The notes: a model not told the origin generated them from the sequence alone. A stretch of DNA of 64,000 bases from Modicisalibacter luteus DSM 23508 (GCF_000378505.1 NZ_KB899989.1:62001-126000); one strand, 5' to 3'. Counted from the first letter of the stretch, positions 1 through 10,305 are shown. Made by a program: numbers and translations.

Positions 1-515
1 TCGAGCACCGCCGAATCGGAGTGGCGATCGATTTCGATGACGATCACCGATTCGCGGGATTCGGGGGCGTTCTTGGCATTAGCCGCGGAGACCCGCTTCA
101 GGCGGTGCTGCTGGTCGCGCTCGACGGCCATGACGGCATTGTGGATGGCATGGACGGTGATGCCGCGCCGATTGAGTTCAATGCGCACCGAGTCGACCAG
201 AAACGGCATGTCCCGCTGCAGAACGCCGACCACAGTATGCGAGGATTGCCAGCCATGCTTCTCGAAATCGGGGTTATAGACCGCGACCTTGGGTGACTGG
301 GGATCATGCTGCTGCATGAAGTGCCAGACGGCCAGGGTCGCTCCGTAGATGTCATCGATGTGACGCTCGGCGAGATCCTCGAAAGGGGCGCTGGCGTAGA
401 AATCCTCGGCGAAGGCTGCAATCGCCTTCACTTTTTCCTGGGGAAGGCGCTTGGCGAGTTGCTCGCGAAGCTGGGCAAGAAATTCCTGTTTGCCATCGAT
501 TGCGACGTGTTGCAT
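1..515 (-). CDS. gdhB: NAD-specific glutamate dehydrogenase, N-terminal part (partial)
   Basis: First 171 codons of a gene that continues past the left edge. The family oxidatively deaminates glutamate to 2-oxoglutarate with NAD+ and its members run to about 1,600 residues, so only the N-terminal regulatory region is visible. The match rests on the pattern around residues 74-115: VYNPDFEKHGW, then HTVVGVLQRDMPFLVDSVR, then ELNRRG, which is characteristic of the large Pseudomonas-type enzyme. The ATG at 515-513 is preceded by GAGGTG at a good distance. The catalytic domain cannot be checked. The 207 bp between it and trmA should hold its promoter, but no convincing boxes were seen. Confidence 0.85.
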   Translation of the reverse strand, partial: MQHVAIDGKQEFLAQLREQLAKRLPQEKVKAIAAFAEDFYASAPFEDLAERHIDDIYGATLAVWHFMQQHDPQSPKVAVYNPDFEKHGWQSSHTVVGVLQRDMPFLVDSVRIELNRRGITVHAIHNAVMAVERDQQHRLKRVSAANAKNAPESRESVIVIEIDRHSDSAVL

Positions 516-722
516 CAATCACCTCGGCTGCACCCGGTCATCATTGACCGGAGGGATGTTCATCGGCGCGACGAGTGTGTCGCGTTATGCGAGCGTACCC
601 CAGCTCCCCGGACAACCCTATCGTCATGCCCCAACTTTCATGGAGCATATCAGTTGCGCATTGCCTCTTGACTTTTCGTTACAGGGCAATCCCTCGCCTT
701 TCTCGGTATACGCCCTCTCGGG

Positions 723-1829
723 TCAGGCACGCCTTTCGAGCAGCACGCCGCATTCGCAGTGGTTCGTCCAGGGAAACTGATCGAACAGCGCGAAGCGTCG
801 GATGGCGTGGGTATCGTGCAACTGTTGCAGATTGTCGAACAAGGTCGCCGGATTGCAGGAAATATAGACGATGCGCGGATATTCCCTGAGACGCTCACAG
901 CTCTGTGGATCCAGCCCTGCTCGGGGCGGATCGACCAGTACCGTGGAGAAATCGTAGTCGTCCAGCGCCATCTCAGCCACTCTACGGCCGCCTTTCTCGC
1001 CGGCCAGGGCCAAGGAGAACTCCTCGGCGGACATGCGCGCCACCACAGCATTGGCGATGCCGTTGGCCTCGAGATTGACATTGGCAGACGCCACCGACGT
1101 GCGAGAAATCTCTGTGGCCAGGACACGCCGGAAATTTTCGGCCAGCGCGACGGTGAAATTGCCATTGCCACAATATAGCTCGACGAGATCGCCCGCCTGG
1201 CTATGGGCAGTCACGTCTCTCGCCCAGTGCAGCATGGCTTGGCTGATGGACGCATTGGGCTGGGTGAAGCTGTTCTCCACCTGCTGATATTGCAGCACCC
1301 GGCCATCAACCTCGAGCCGCTCCCAGACGTGATCGCGATCCAGGACCAGTCGCTGCTTGCGGGCCCGACCGATGATGGAAACGTCAAGATGCTGCTGCAG
1401 CCAGCGTGCATCCCGCTCCCAAGCTTCGTCCAGCGGCCGGTGGTAGATCATGGTGATCAACGCTTCGCCGGAAAGTGTCGTCAGGAATTCGACCTGGAAA
1501 AGCTTGCGCCGCAGTACGGGATTATCACGGATGGCATCGAGCAGTTGAGGCATCAAGTCATTGATACGCTGACTGGCGACAGGGTATTGATCGATTCGTA
1601 TGACCGACTTTGTCTTGGGATCCTCGGGGTCCACCTCGAACATTGCGTAATACAGGTCGTCACCTTCATGCCAGACGCGAAACTCGCAGCGCTGCCGATA
1701 GTGACTGGGCGGTGAAGCAAACACTTCGAGTGCTGGCGGCTCGAAAGGTGCGAAGCGTTCGACGAGCGACTCGCGCTTGGCGTCCAGCTGTTCCTGGTAA
1801 CGCTCGGGTTCGACGACGGGTATGGCCAC
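723..1829 (-). CDS. trmA: tRNA (uracil-54-C5)-methyltransferase TrmA
   Basis: SAM-dependent methylation of U54 (ribothymidine) in the tRNA T-loop. At 368 residues it is nearly the same length as E. coli TrmA. It shows the SAM-binding LYCGNGNFT near residue 218, DPPRAGLD near 300, the nucleophile Cys325 in YISCNPATL and the general-base Glu359 in HCECGVLL. The start is GTG (1829-1827), with AAGGAG five bases upstream; no ATG fits. It lies 52 bp downstream of murI on the same strand and is probably cotranscribed with it. No terminator was seen between trmA and the following gdhB. Confidence 0.95.
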   Translation of the reverse strand: MAIPVVEPERYQEQLDAKRESLVERFAPFEPPALEVFASPPSHYRQRCEFRVWHEGDDLYYAMFEVDPEDPKTKSVIRIDQYPVASQRINDLMPQLLDAIRDNPVLRRKLFQVEFLTTLSGEALITMIYHRPLDEAWERDARWLQQHLDVSIIGRARKQRLVLDRDHVWERLEVDGRVLQYQQVENSFTQPNASISQAMLHWARDVTAHSQAGDLVELYCGNGNFTVALAENFRRVLATEISRTSVASANVNLEANGIANAVVARMSAEEFSLALAGEKGGRRVAEMALDDYDFSTVLVDPPRAGLDPQSCERLREYPRIVYISCNPATLFDNLQQLHDTHAIRRFALFDQFPWTNHCECGVLLERRA

Positions 1830-1881
1830 GTAGTCTCCTTGCTTGTTGAAAAGAAGATAAATAAAGAACGGAAAGTAAAAA

Positions 1882-2679
1882 TCAACGCAGGGTCAGCGGC
1901 ACGGCTCTCACCTCGAGCCCTTGAGGAGCAGCAAAGCCGTAGCCCGACAGCGCCGTGGCCAACGCCGGCGTAGGCGCCGTGGCCCAAGCCGCACCTGGAC
2001 CGCTGCCCTTCGCCATTGATGTGACGATGGCAACGACACGACGAGCGATGGCCCCGCCCGAGTCGACCCAGCCGATCTGCCTCGGTGCCTGCATATGCAA
2101 CTGATCGATCAACAGGGGGAAATGCGTGCACCCCAAAACAACGGTGTCTAGCTCGGGATGCGCCCAAAGCGGCGCCAGCTCTGCGGACAGAAGCGCATCA
2201 TCCAACCCCAAGCCGGCCAGCTTGCGTTCGGCCAGGGTAACCAAACCATCGGCCGCAACTCGCACCACTTGGCATTGGGCGGCGAAATCACGAATCAAGG
2301 CATCGGTATAGGGGCGATGTACGGTGGCCGATGTCGCCAGCAAGCCGATCGTCCCACTGCGCGTGGTCATGGCCGCTGGCTTGATGGCAGGTACGGTGCC
2401 AATCACGGGGATATCCAGCCGGCTACGCAGCTCGCGCAGGGCCAGCGTACTTGCCGTGTTGCAGGCCACGACCAGGGCACAGGCGTTGCAGGCATCCACG
2501 GCAGCGAGACAGACATCGACGATTCGCCCCACCAGCCAAGCGTCGGGCTTGGTGCCATAGGGCAACATGGCGTTGTCGCAGACATAGGCTAGAGCGGCGT
2601 GCGGCAGGTGATGACGTATTGCTGATGCAACCGACAACCCACCGACACCGGAATCGAAGACGAGGATCGGCCCACTCAT
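1882..2679 (-). CDS. murI: glutamate racemase MurI
   Basis: Interconverts L- and D-glutamate to supply D-Glu for peptidoglycan precursors in the cytoplasm. The 265 residues carry the N-terminal VFDSGVGGLSV motif (residues 7-17) and both catalytic cysteines, Cys73 in VACNTAST and Cys184 in LGCTHFPLL. The ATG at 2679 is chosen over an upstream in-frame start because GGAGAG precedes it and it overlaps the stop of the LysR gene as ATGA, which suggests translational coupling. Coupling to a LysR regulator is unusual for murI. Confidence 0.95.
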   Translation of the reverse strand: MSGPILVFDSGVGGLSVASAIRHHLPHAALAYVCDNAMLPYGTKPDAWLVGRIVDVCLAAVDACNACALVVACNTASTLALRELRSRLDIPVIGTVPAIKPAAMTTRSGTIGLLATSATVHRPYTDALIRDFAAQCQVVRVAADGLVTLAERKLAGLGLDDALLSAELAPLWAHPELDTVVLGCTHFPLLIDQLHMQAPRQIGWVDSGGAIARRVVAIVTSMAKGSGPGAAWATAPTPALATALSGYGFAAPQGLEVRAVPLTLR

Positions 2680-3569
2680 CCGTTCTCTCCGGAAAAGTAG
2701 TCGCAAAGCGTATGGATCAACGCCTGCAGGCGAGCCGGCATAAGGGCGCGCTCGGCGTAGAGCAGGTACACCCCTAATGGAGGGGTCACGAAATCATCCA
2801 GAACATGTACCAGTCGCCCCTTGGCAACTTCCGGCTCGCCCAGAAAGGCCGGTTTATAGACCAGGCCCATGCCACGTGACGCCGCTTCGGCCAGCGCCCC
2901 GCCATTATTGCAGGTCATTATCGGCTGGAAACGGTAGCGCTGCAGCTTGCCATCGACCAGAAAAGTCCAGCTGGGTCCGTCACGTTGCAGACTGTAATGT
3001 AGGCAACGATGTGCACGTAGCTCATCGGGATGATGCGGAACGCCATAGCGCTCCAAGTAGCTGGGAGCTGCATAGACATGCATTGGCATAGTCATCAGAC
3101 GGCGCGCGATCAGGCTCGAGTCCTCGAGTTCACCGATGCGCACGACCAGATCGAAGTCCTCGGCCAGAGGATCGACACGGCGGTCTTCCAGCATTACTTC
3201 CAGGCGCACGGCCGGGTGCTTGTGTTCAAAAGCCTGCAGCGCCGGCACCAATTCGCGAACGCCGAAATCGAGCGGCGCCGAGAGGCGCAGCCTGCCACGG
3301 ATTTCTCCCCGCTGCTCACCCAGCCCTGCTTCCAGTTCGTGCAGTTCGTCGAGCAGACGCGCCGCTCCGCGTAGGTAACGATCCCCTTCGGCCGTCAGGT
3401 GCAGGCGCCGTGTCGTCCGGGCCAACAGCCTTACCCCGAGTTGCTCCTCCAGACGCGCCACTTGCTTGCTGACCATGGCATTGGACAGGCCCAGCCGCCG
3501 GGCACCGCCCGCGAAGCTGCCGGCCTCGACCACGGCCCGAAAGGTCTGCATTGCCTGAAGCCGGTCCAT
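2676..3569 (-). CDS. LysR-family transcriptional regulator
   Basis: 297-residue LysR-type regulator with an N-terminal winged helix-turn-helix (about residues 3-62, including LGLSNAMVSKQVARLEEQLG) and a C-terminal periplasmic-binding-like effector domain (about 90-290). It resembles the large group of one-component regulators that usually control a neighbouring gene. Here the neighbour is murI in the same direction, with an ATGA overlap, rather than a divergent target, so the regulon cannot be guessed. The ATG at 3569 follows a purine-rich GAGGGATAGGG stretch. Confidence 0.9.
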   Translation of the reverse strand: MDRLQAMQTFRAVVEAGSFAGGARRLGLSNAMVSKQVARLEEQLGVRLLARTTRRLHLTAEGDRYLRGAARLLDELHELEAGLGEQRGEIRGRLRLSAPLDFGVRELVPALQAFEHKHPAVRLEVMLEDRRVDPLAEDFDLVVRIGELEDSSLIARRLMTMPMHVYAAPSYLERYGVPHHPDELRAHRCLHYSLQRDGPSWTFLVDGKLQRYRFQPIMTCNNGGALAEAASRGMGLVYKPAFLGEPEVAKGRLVHVLDDFVTPPLGVYLLYAERALMPARLQALIHTLCDYFSGENG

Positions 3570-3882
3570 CCCTATCCCTCACCGTTTCCACTGGTGCGCA
3601 TTCTACCTGACCGACGTCAAACTGGCCCGACCCTCATCGGCCTCCAAGCGCTGGTTATTTTTACATGGTTCGAATCGTGACTCAGGCGATGACCGGATGA
3701 ATGGCAGCCGCCCTTCTTACGTCCGTCAGGTTCTGGGTAACTGTCGACCCTGCCTCGGAAGCAGATCGGTCAGCGCCCTAACAGCGGCGACAGCGTCATG
3801 TCCCACACGACGCGCGAGGGTGAACTGCCTCAGTTGAACGCCAGAGGCCGGCCTAAGAAGACCGGCCTCTACCTAGGCAAGC
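3570..3882. other. intergenic region with a hairpin, no gene seen
   Basis: 313 bp between the LysR gene and the convergently placed end of the hemerythrin-like gene (both minus strand). A perfect 9-bp inverted repeat, AGAGGCCGG (3843-3851) and CCGGCCTCT (3862-3870), lies just downstream of the hemerythrin-like stop. It probably helps end that transcript, although no U-tract follows. The remainder should hold the LysR promoter. No convincing ORF was found on either strand. Confidence 0.5.
3843..3870 (-). terminator. hairpin after the hemerythrin-like gene
   Basis: Nine perfect GC-rich base pairs (AGAGGCCGG/CCGGCCTCT) with a 10-nt loop, 13 bp past the stop codon of the 3883-4434 gene. No U-run follows on the minus strand, so intrinsic termination is plausible but weak. 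Confidence 0.45.
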
Positions 3883-4434
3883 TCAGGCCAGGGGCGAGGG
3901 GGCATTCCGAAATTCGGTATACAGTTCAGGGTAGGCTTCTTGAAGACGCTCCAGTTCGGCCTGAGCTCCCTCCGGTAGCGAATCGGCAAGCACCTGCATT
4001 TCCTCTTCGTCTAGGTATTCACGCATAAGGGGAAACAACTCTTCCCGCTCTGCTCGCAGGTAGGCGCGATGCGCATCGAGATAGGCTTTCAGGTCGTCGG
4101 CGAAACGATCCATGGGGACCACGGCATCCATGAGAATCATGTCGATATCCTGGGAGAGGCGGGCCAGGCGTTCGTTAAGGGCCTGGTAGTCTTCGGCGAG
4201 TCGACACCCCAGCGTGTTGGCCTCGGGAACCTTGGTCAGCAATTGTTCGCTGCAGATTCGCTCCAGCGGCACGGTAAACCCCGTCATGTAATCGAGAATG
4301 TAATCCACGACTTCACGTACAAGGTGGAAATCGGGACGTTCGCCATGGTCCAGCGTTTTGTGCTTGATCGCGAGCACGTGCAACAGCCGCGCCATGTTGG
4401 CATGATCCTGGCGCAGTTGAGTGAGCATGGGCAT
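3883..4434 (-). CDS. hemerythrin-like four-helix protein with altered metal ligands
   Basis: 183 residues, all helical in appearance. The opening LRQDHANMARLL and the late RAEREELFPLMREYL are typical of the HHE cation-binding (hemerythrin) family, which binds a di-iron centre for oxygen, NO or iron sensing. Where the second helix of the family has an HHPxED-like ligand cluster, this protein reads FTVPLER (about residues 54-60), and the fourth-helix His appears to be replaced by Tyr (RAYLRAE). The fold is therefore credible but iron binding is doubtful. The ATG at 4434 has GAGGAG nine bases upstream. It is monocistronic, divergent from rarA and followed by a hairpin. Confidence 0.7.
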   Translation of the reverse strand: MPMLTQLRQDHANMARLLHVLAIKHKTLDHGERPDFHLVREVVDYILDYMTGFTVPLERICSEQLLTKVPEANTLGCRLAEDYQALNERLARLSQDIDMILMDAVVPMDRFADDLKAYLDAHRAYLRAEREELFPLMREYLDEEEMQVLADSLPEGAQAELERLQEAYPELYTEFRNAPSPLA

Positions 4435-4572
4435 GGTAGGAATCTCCTCTGCTTACGTGGACCGACGTTGGGGATATCGCCACGCTGACTACAGTTTAGG
4501 CGATGACCTGTACCTTCTTGCAGCCGTCCATGCCCCGCATTCCGCAAGAGTCACGGGGCACAACGGTGAACC

Positions 4573-4587
4573 TGTAGTCTCTCTACA
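4573..4587. promoter_or_regulatory. inverted repeat TGTAG-N5-CTACA, possible operator
   Basis: TGTAGTCTCTCTACA lies in the 304-bp divergent region between the hemerythrin-like gene and rarA (4435-4738). The two 5-bp arms are perfect. It resembles the longer palindrome upstream of aceA (21707-21721) and could be a second site for the same regulator, or chance. Nothing else recognisable was seen in this intergenic region. Confidence 0.3.
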
Positions 4588-4738
4588 CGAACCTGAATGT
4601 TTACCCTAGTGGCTATATCGAAATTACGCTCGTTGAAAAAGCAAAAGACGATACGCACTCCCTCGGCATGCAGCCAACGCATGGTATCGTTTGAGTAACG
4701 CGCCCTTGGCGACTCCAACCACTGGATCAACGGTTCCC

Positions 4739-6076
4739 ATGGACTTGTTCAGTCACGCCTCACAAGATAGCGCCCCTTTGGCATTCCGCATGCGACCACG
4801 GCGCCTCGACGACTATATCGGCCAACAGGCCCTGGTCGGGCCAGGCAAGCCACTGCGACGCATGGCCGAGAGCGGCACGCTCCGCTCCATGATACTTTGG
4901 GGCCCCCCCGGCGTTGGCAAGACGACACTTGCCGAGATTCTTGCTGATGCTTCGGAGGCCCAGCTCGAGCATCTTTCGGCGGTCATGGCCGGCGTCAAGG
5001 ACATTCGAGCCGCCGTGGAGCGTGCACGGGCCGCCCAAGGTCAGCAGCGCCCCACGGTGCTGTTCCTCGACGAAATCCATCGTCTCAACAAGAGCCAACA
5101 GGACGCTCTGTTGCCTCACGTGGAGTCGGGGCTGCTGACTCTCATTGGCGCCACCACCGAAAATCCTTCTTTCGAGGTCAATTCGGCGCTGCTCTCGCGA
5201 GCCCGCGTCTATGTGCTCAAGAAGCTCGACGAGGCCGACCTGATCGTTGTGATGCGGCGCGCCCTGCAAGATCGGGAGAGAGGCCTGGGCCAGCGCAATA
5301 TCCAGGTGGAGGATGAGGTGCTCGCCATCCTGGCACGAGCGAGCGCCGGTGATGCCAGACGCGCCCTCGGCCTGCTCGAGACGGCCTGCGACTTTACAGT
5401 GGAGGATCGGGGTCAGGAGCGCCTGATCAAGGATGCCTTGGCCGAGGTCATCGGCCACCAGGCCAGCGCCTTCGACAAGCAGGGCGATCATTATTACGAT
5501 CTACTGTCGGCGATCCACAAGTCGGTGCGTTCATCACGGCCCGATGCCGCACTACTGTACATGGCGCAGTTCATGCAGGGCGGCGGCGACCCACTGGATG
5601 TCATCCGTCGCCTGGCGGCCATCGCCTCGGAGGATGTCGGTAATGCCGAACCCCGTGCCCTGCCGCTGGTCATGGCCGCATGGGACGCTTACCTGCGCCT
5701 CGGCGATTACGAGGGTCAACGTGCCATCGCCCATGCCGCGATTCACCTGGCCGTGGCGCCCAAGAGCAACGCCATCGACCAGGCCTGGAAACGCGCCAAG
5801 GGCTTTGTGGCCGAACATCCCGATATCGAGGTACCAACGTATTTGCGCAATGCACCGACCCGACTCATGGCCTCGCTAGGTCATGGCGAGGGTTATCGCT
5901 ATGCGCACAACGAGCCCAACGGTTACCCGGCGGGCAGCGCCCATGACTGCTGGCCGGATCGGTTACCTCACATGAGATTCTTCGAACCCAGCGAGTACGG
6001 GCAGGAAAAACGTTTCAAACAGATGCTCGACTACCGCGCCGAACTGGACAACCAGGCAGACAACCAGGCCGGGTGA
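4739..6076 (+). CDS. rarA: replication-associated recombination protein RarA (AAA+ ATPase)
   Basis: AAA+ ATPase of the RarA/MgsA/WRNIP1 family that acts at stalled replication forks, interacting with SSB. From the ATG at 4739 it has 445 residues, opening with [17 protein letters not shown], then Walker A GPPGVGKT (about 55-62), Walker B LFLDEIHR (near 110), sensor GATTENPSF, and the family C-terminal tetramerisation region ending near LRNAPTRLM. An in-frame TTG at 4691 would add 16 residues but has no ribosome-binding site, and the family normally starts near MDLF. It is convergent with lolA and shares a terminator with it. Confidence 0.95.
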   Translation: MDLFSHASQDSAPLAFRMRPRRLDDYIGQQALVGPGKPLRRMAESGTLRSMILWGPPGVGKTTLAEILADASEAQLEHLSAVMAGVKDIRAAVERARAAQGQQRPTVLFLDEIHRLNKSQQDALLPHVESGLLTLIGATTENPSFEVNSALLSRARVYVLKKLDEADLIVVMRRALQDRERGLGQRNIQVEDEVLAILARASAGDARRALGLLETACDFTVEDRGQERLIKDALAEVIGHQASAFDKQGDHYYDLLSAIHKSVRSSRPDAALLYMAQFMQGGGDPLDVIRRLAAIASEDVGNAEPRALPLVMAAWDAYLRLGDYEGQRAIAHAAIHLAVAPKSNAIDQAWKRAKGFVAEHPDIEVPTYLRNAPTRLMASLGHGEGYRYAHNEPNGYPAGSAHDCWPDRLPHMRFFEPSEYGQEKRFKQMLDYRAELDNQADNQAG

Positions 6077-6086
6077 TCTACATAAC

Positions 6087-6121
6087 AAAAACCCCGGTGA
6101 GCGGCGCTCACCGGGGTTTTC
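6087..6121. terminator. bidirectional terminator between rarA and lolA
   Basis: An 11-bp perfect stem (CCCCGGTGAGC/GCTCACCGGGG, 6092-6102 and 6106-6116), flanked by an A-run on the left and a T-run on the right, can serve both convergent genes. Confidence 0.9.
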
Positions 6122-6140
6122 TTCGATACTGACGCTATAT

Positions 6141-6773
6141 TCAATGAGCTTCCTGAATCACGTCGGTCCCTTCAGGTACATTAAACTCGAACCGGGATGA
6201 CTCGACTGGGGCGTTAGCCTCGACATCGGCGAAGGCAATCGCCGTGCGCTGACCGGTACTGTCGCTCATCTGCAATCCGCGTAACTGCTCGCCGCGGAAG
6301 GTCAACTTGAGATCCTCAAACAGCGTATCGGGTGACTTGGGCAACAAGGTGAAGGTTTCCGTGGTGCCCTGCTGCTGACGAGACACCTCGTAGTTCTCAG
6401 TCAATGCGTTGGCCTTGCCCGAAAGCAGCAGCGCCGGTGTGTGGGTAACGCGCGTATCTAGTGGCTGGATGGTTACCTGCTCGAGATCGGGATCGTAGAG
6501 ATACACCTCCTGTCCATTGGACACCACGACCTGATGATACGGGGCCTCGACTTCCCAGCGGAATTGCCCGGGACGCGACAGCCAGATATGACCGCTGGCC
6601 TCCTGCAAGCGCTGACCGGAGCCGTCGAGAATCTGCTGGTCGAAATCTGCAGAATAGGTCTTCAACGGCTCGAGCAGGTGAGTCAGACGCTCGGCCGCCT
6701 CTTCGTCGGCGTGGGCCAGCATGGGCACCATCAGGGCAACACCCAGTACAGCCAGGCTCTTGATCAACTTCAT
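6141..6773 (-). CDS. lolA: outer-membrane lipoprotein carrier protein LolA
   Basis: Periplasmic chaperone that takes lipoproteins from the LolCDE complex in the inner membrane to LolB in the outer membrane. At 210 residues it is the usual length. It has a Sec signal peptide (MKLIKSLAVLG through MLAHA, cleavage about residue 22), then the family features FDQQILDGSGQRLQ, the GHIWLSRPGQFRWE strand pair near 55-70 and LYDPDLEQVTIQ. The ATG at 6773 is chosen over an in-frame extension to 6866 because AAGGAG precedes it and the signal peptide begins there. It lies downstream of ftsK but is separated from it by a strong hairpin. Confidence 0.95.
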   Translation of the reverse strand: MKLIKSLAVLGVALMVPMLAHADEEAAERLTHLLEPLKTYSADFDQQILDGSGQRLQEASGHIWLSRPGQFRWEVEAPYHQVVVSNGQEVYLYDPDLEQVTIQPLDTRVTHTPALLLSGKANALTENYEVSRQQQGTTETFTLLPKSPDTLFEDLKLTFRGEQLRGLQMSDSTGQRTAIAFADVEANAPVESSRFEFNVPEGTDVIQEAH

Positions 6774-6892
6774 GCCTTCTCCTTGGTTCACTCCAGTCGG
6801 ACGGTGCGTGTTTCGTTTCCGCCAGACTTTGGACCGCAACGCGTCGACGATGACTGCACGGCGCAACGGATGTCCTCATTGTCTGCATAATG

Positions 6893-6921
6893 CAAAGCGG
6901 TGGCTACGAGCCACCGCTTTG
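6893..6921 (-). terminator. terminator after ftsK
   Basis: Thirteen perfect base pairs (CAAAGCGGTGGCT at 6893-6905 with AGCCACCGCTTTG at 6909-6921) around a 3-nt loop, 15 bp past the ftsK stop. The U-rich part lies inside the stem end on the minus strand. Confidence 0.75.
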
Positions 6922-6936
6922 ATTCAACCCTACGGG

Positions 6937-9900
6937 TCAGTCACCGACGGGGGGCGGCGCCAGCACTTCGCGGCTACCGTTGGTGCCCATCGACGAGACC
7001 ACACCTGCTGCCTCCATGGACTCGACCAAGCGAGCCGCACGGTTGTAGCCGATCTTGAAACGGCGTTGTACGGCGGAAATGGAAGCCCGCCGCGACTCGG
7101 TAACGAACATGACCGCCTCGTCGTACAACGCATCCTGCTCGGCATCGTCGCCATCGCCACTGCCTTCGGCCTCGAGCCCTGTCAGCGCGTCGGCATTGAC
7201 CCCGCCAGTGAGGATTTCGTCGATATACTCGGGTTCGCCACGACGTTTCCAGTCCTCGACGACCCGATGGACTTCGTCGTCATCGACAAAGGCCCCATGA
7301 ACACGAGTCGGCATGCCGGAACCCGCAGGTAGGTAAAGCATGTCGCCATGCCCCAGCAGCGCCTCGGCCCCTCCCTGATCGAGAATGGTGCGGGAATCGA
7401 CCTTGGACGAAACCTGGAAGGCCATGCGCGTAGGAATGTTGGCCTTGATCAGGCCGGTCACCACGTCCACCGACGGACGCTGCGTGGCCAGGATCAGATG
7501 TATCCCCGCGGCACGTGCTTTCTGGGCCAGACGGGCAATCAACTCTTCAACCTTCTTACCGACAATCATGAACATGTCGGCGAATTCGTCGATAACCACC
7601 ACGATATAAGGCAGCTTCTCGAGAACCGGCGGCTGCTCATGCATCTGCCAGGGTTGCGGCTCCCATAGTGGATCGGCCACCTGCGCCCCCGCCCGCTCGG
7701 CTTCATCGAGCTTGGCATTGAAGCCGGCAATGTTGCGCACTCCCATGGCGGCCATCAGTTTATAACGCCGCTCCATCTCGGCCACGCACCAGCGCAGCGC
7801 GTTGGCCGCCTCCTTCATGTCGGTGACCACCGGCGCCAGCAGATGCGGGATGCCATCATAAACCGATAGCTCGAGCATCTTGGGATCGACCATGATCATG
7901 CGCACATCGTCGGGCGTCGCCTTGAGCAGCATCGAGATGAGCATCCCGTTGACACCCACCGATTTGCCCGAGCCGGTTGTACCGGCGACCAGCAGGTGCG
8001 GCATCTTGCCCAGATTGGCCACTACCGGGCCACCACCGATGTCGTGTCCCAGCGCCAGGGTCAGCGCCGAGCCAGCCTGCTGGTACGCATCGGAGTCAAT
8101 CACCTCTCGCAGACGGATCATTGCCCGGTTGGGGTTAGGTATTTCGATACCCACGGTAGGACGACCGGGAATTACCTCGACCACACGCACACTCTTGACC
8201 ATTAACGAGCGTGCCAGATCCTTGGCCAGATTGCTGATCTTGGAGACTTTGACCCCCGCGGCCGGCCTGATCTCGAAACGCGTGATGACCGGCCCCGGCC
8301 AGGTCTCGACAACCTCAGCCTTGACACCGTATTCGCGCAGGCGAACCTCGAGCAGCTCGGCCATGTCGGAGAGCTGTTGTGGCGTATAGTTGGGCTGAGC
8401 GGGATCCGGTGGCGTCAACAGCCGTAAGGAGGGCAGCTTGCCATCAGGCTCAGGCAAGTTGTCCATGACAGGCCGGTTGTTCTGAAGATGCTCGACCGTC
8501 CATAGCGTCGGTCCATCCGGGGCTACGGTCGCTTCACGGGCCTGCTCCGCACTGGCCAGGCGAGGCGATACATCTTGCGTTTCGGCCGCCTCGGCAGAGA
8601 CGGCAGTCTTCCCTGGGTCGGTTTCCTCGCGTTGAACCGTCTCCTCCGCCTTGCTGGCCATGTCACTAGAATCACCGGCAGCAGGCTTCTCTTCAGGGTC
8701 GCTCGCCATGGCATCGTTCCAACTTATGCGTGGCTCACGCATCGGTGGCTGCGGGTTTTCCTCTTCCGTTTCGTCCCAATCATCCCAACCGATGGCTGGC
8801 GCCGCTCGGCGCGGCTCAGAAACATTCTCGTCAGTCGTTGCACTATTTTCCGACATGACGGGCTCTTGCCGGGTATCGGTGTATGCCTCGGCTTCCGGCA
8901 CGCGATTTCCCGAAGTATTCATCTCCGGCTCAGAGGACGTCATCTCCGAATCAGACGGTGTCAGGGACGACGCCTGCCTATCCTGGCGGGACGCTTCCGG
9001 CCTCGCCACAGCCGCAGGTGATGGAGATGCTGCCTGTCGATCCCCAGGCTCAGCGGCGATGGGCCGTGCCAGGCTGGACGGAATTTCCGGTTCGTCATCC
9101 TCGGGGAGGATCGGTTCGGCAGGCGCATGCACGGAGCGCTCTGCTGACTTGTCGCCTATCCCGGGCTCGGCAAAGCGGCGGCGTGTCACGTCCGCCTTGA
9201 AATTGGACCGTGAAGTATCCTCTTCGGGCTTTTGCTGTGGCTGCCGTTCGTCCCCTGCAGCAGAAGCTGACGCGGTATTGGCAGCTGCGTTAACCCGAGC
9301 CTCCTGAGCGGTGTACGCAGCGCTTGGCTGCTTTGCCGAGGGTGTGCGCTCGGGAATATCCCAGGGAATGGACGTATCGCGCTCGGTACGCAGGGATTCG
9401 CGCTGTTCCGCATATGCTCGCCCCTCCTCGACCCCGTTCAACTGAGGCTCGAGACGCTGCCCCCCAGCCAGAGCGGGCTCAGCCTCCCAACGCTCCAGCT
9501 CGGGAGCCCGACCTCGACCCAACCAACGCTTCCACCAAGGAATCGATTCCTCGGTACCTCCGGCCTCGTCCGCATCAGCCTCCTGCGCCCCCTGTTGCAA
9601 GGCTTCTTCTCGGGCCTCGCGACGCGTGGCGAGTTGATCGCGGGCGCCTCCGAATTGGCGCGCGATCCAACCAAGGCCCCGCTGTACCCTCAGCCCGATC
9701 TCGTCCATGACGGTCAGCCATGACATGCCGGTAAACAAGGGAAAGCCGCACAGGAAAGAGGCCAGCGCAAGCAAGGTGGCCCCACGCATGCCTATCAGGG
9801 GGGCTAGCGTATCGTTGAGACCTTGCCCCAGAATTCCCCCGGATGAGTATGGCAGGTCGCTCTGGGGGTTATAGAAATGCATATCCCCCAAACTCGTGGT

Positions 9901-10305
9901 AGCCAGCAACAATAGAACCAGGCCGCCGGCCCGTACCGCCAATGCCGTGGCATCCCATTCCAACCGGATCTCGCGAAGGCGCATCAGACGCCAAGCGGCA
10001 AACCCCAGCATACCGGGCCACCACAACGCACTGACCCCGAACAGGGAATAGAGCACATCGGACAACCAGGCCCCGATGATCCCCATCCAGTTATCTAATT
10101 CCTGTTCAGGACCGCTATAGGTCCACGCCTGATCCTGGGGCGTATAGCTGAACATGGCCAACAGCAGGAACACGCATGCGGCGAGCAGCAAGATCACCGC
10201 ACCCTCGCGAGTGGCTCCTTGCAGGCGAAGGCCGAAACGACGGGCTTTCTCCTTGGCCTGGGTCGCCGTGGCACGGCGACTCACGGGTTTCTTCTTGGCG
10301 CTCAA
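6937..10305 (-). CDS. ftsK: DNA translocase FtsK
   Basis: Cell-division DNA pump that anchors at the septum, resolves chromosome dimers via XerCD and moves on KOPS sequences. 1,122 residues: an N-terminal membrane domain with about four helices (roughly 33-55, 75-110, 120-140, 172-198), a long acidic Ser/Glu/Ala/Pro-rich linker (about 210-640), the RecA-like motor with Walker A GTTGSGKS (about 775), Walker B and the QRPS motif, and a C-terminal winged-helix gamma domain ([24 protein letters not shown], about 1,060 onward). The start is TTG at 10305, preceded by AAGGGGGT; no earlier ATG exists and the next ATG lies inside the first membrane helix. Confidence 0.95.
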   Translation of the reverse strand: MSAKKKPVSRRATATQAKEKARRFGLRLQGATREGAVILLLAACVFLLLAMFSYTPQDQAWTYSGPEQELDNWMGIIGAWLSDVLYSLFGVSALWWPGMLGFAAWRLMRLREIRLEWDATALAVRAGGLVLLLLATTSLGDMHFYNPQSDLPYSSGGILGQGLNDTLAPLIGMRGATLLALASFLCGFPLFTGMSWLTVMDEIGLRVQRGLGWIARQFGGARDQLATRREAREEALQQGAQEADADEAGGTEESIPWWKRWLGRGRAPELERWEAEPALAGGQRLEPQLNGVEEGRAYAEQRESLRTERDTSIPWDIPERTPSAKQPSAAYTAQEARVNAAANTASASAAGDERQPQQKPEEDTSRSNFKADVTRRRFAEPGIGDKSAERSVHAPAEPILPEDDEPEIPSSLARPIAAEPGDRQAASPSPAAVARPEASRQDRQASSLTPSDSEMTSSEPEMNTSGNRVPEAEAYTDTRQEPVMSENSATTDENVSEPRRAAPAIGWDDWDETEEENPQPPMREPRISWNDAMASDPEEKPAAGDSSDMASKAEETVQREETDPGKTAVSAEAAETQDVSPRLASAEQAREATVAPDGPTLWTVEHLQNNRPVMDNLPEPDGKLPSLRLLTPPDPAQPNYTPQQLSDMAELLEVRLREYGVKAEVVETWPGPVITRFEIRPAAGVKVSKISNLAKDLARSLMVKSVRVVEVIPGRPTVGIEIPNPNRAMIRLREVIDSDAYQQAGSALTLALGHDIGGGPVVANLGKMPHLLVAGTTGSGKSVGVNGMLISMLLKATPDDVRMIMVDPKMLELSVYDGIPHLLAPVVTDMKEAANALRWCVAEMERRYKLMAAMGVRNIAGFNAKLDEAERAGAQVADPLWEPQPWQMHEQPPVLEKLPYIVVVIDEFADMFMIVGKKVEELIARLAQKARAAGIHLILATQRPSVDVVTGLIKANIPTRMAFQVSSKVDSRTILDQGGAEALLGHGDMLYLPAGSGMPTRVHGAFVDDDEVHRVVEDWKRRGEPEYIDEILTGGVNADALTGLEAEGSGDGDDAEQDALYDEAVMFVTESRRASISAVQRRFKIGYNRAARLVESMEAAGVVSSMGTNGSREVLAPPPVGD

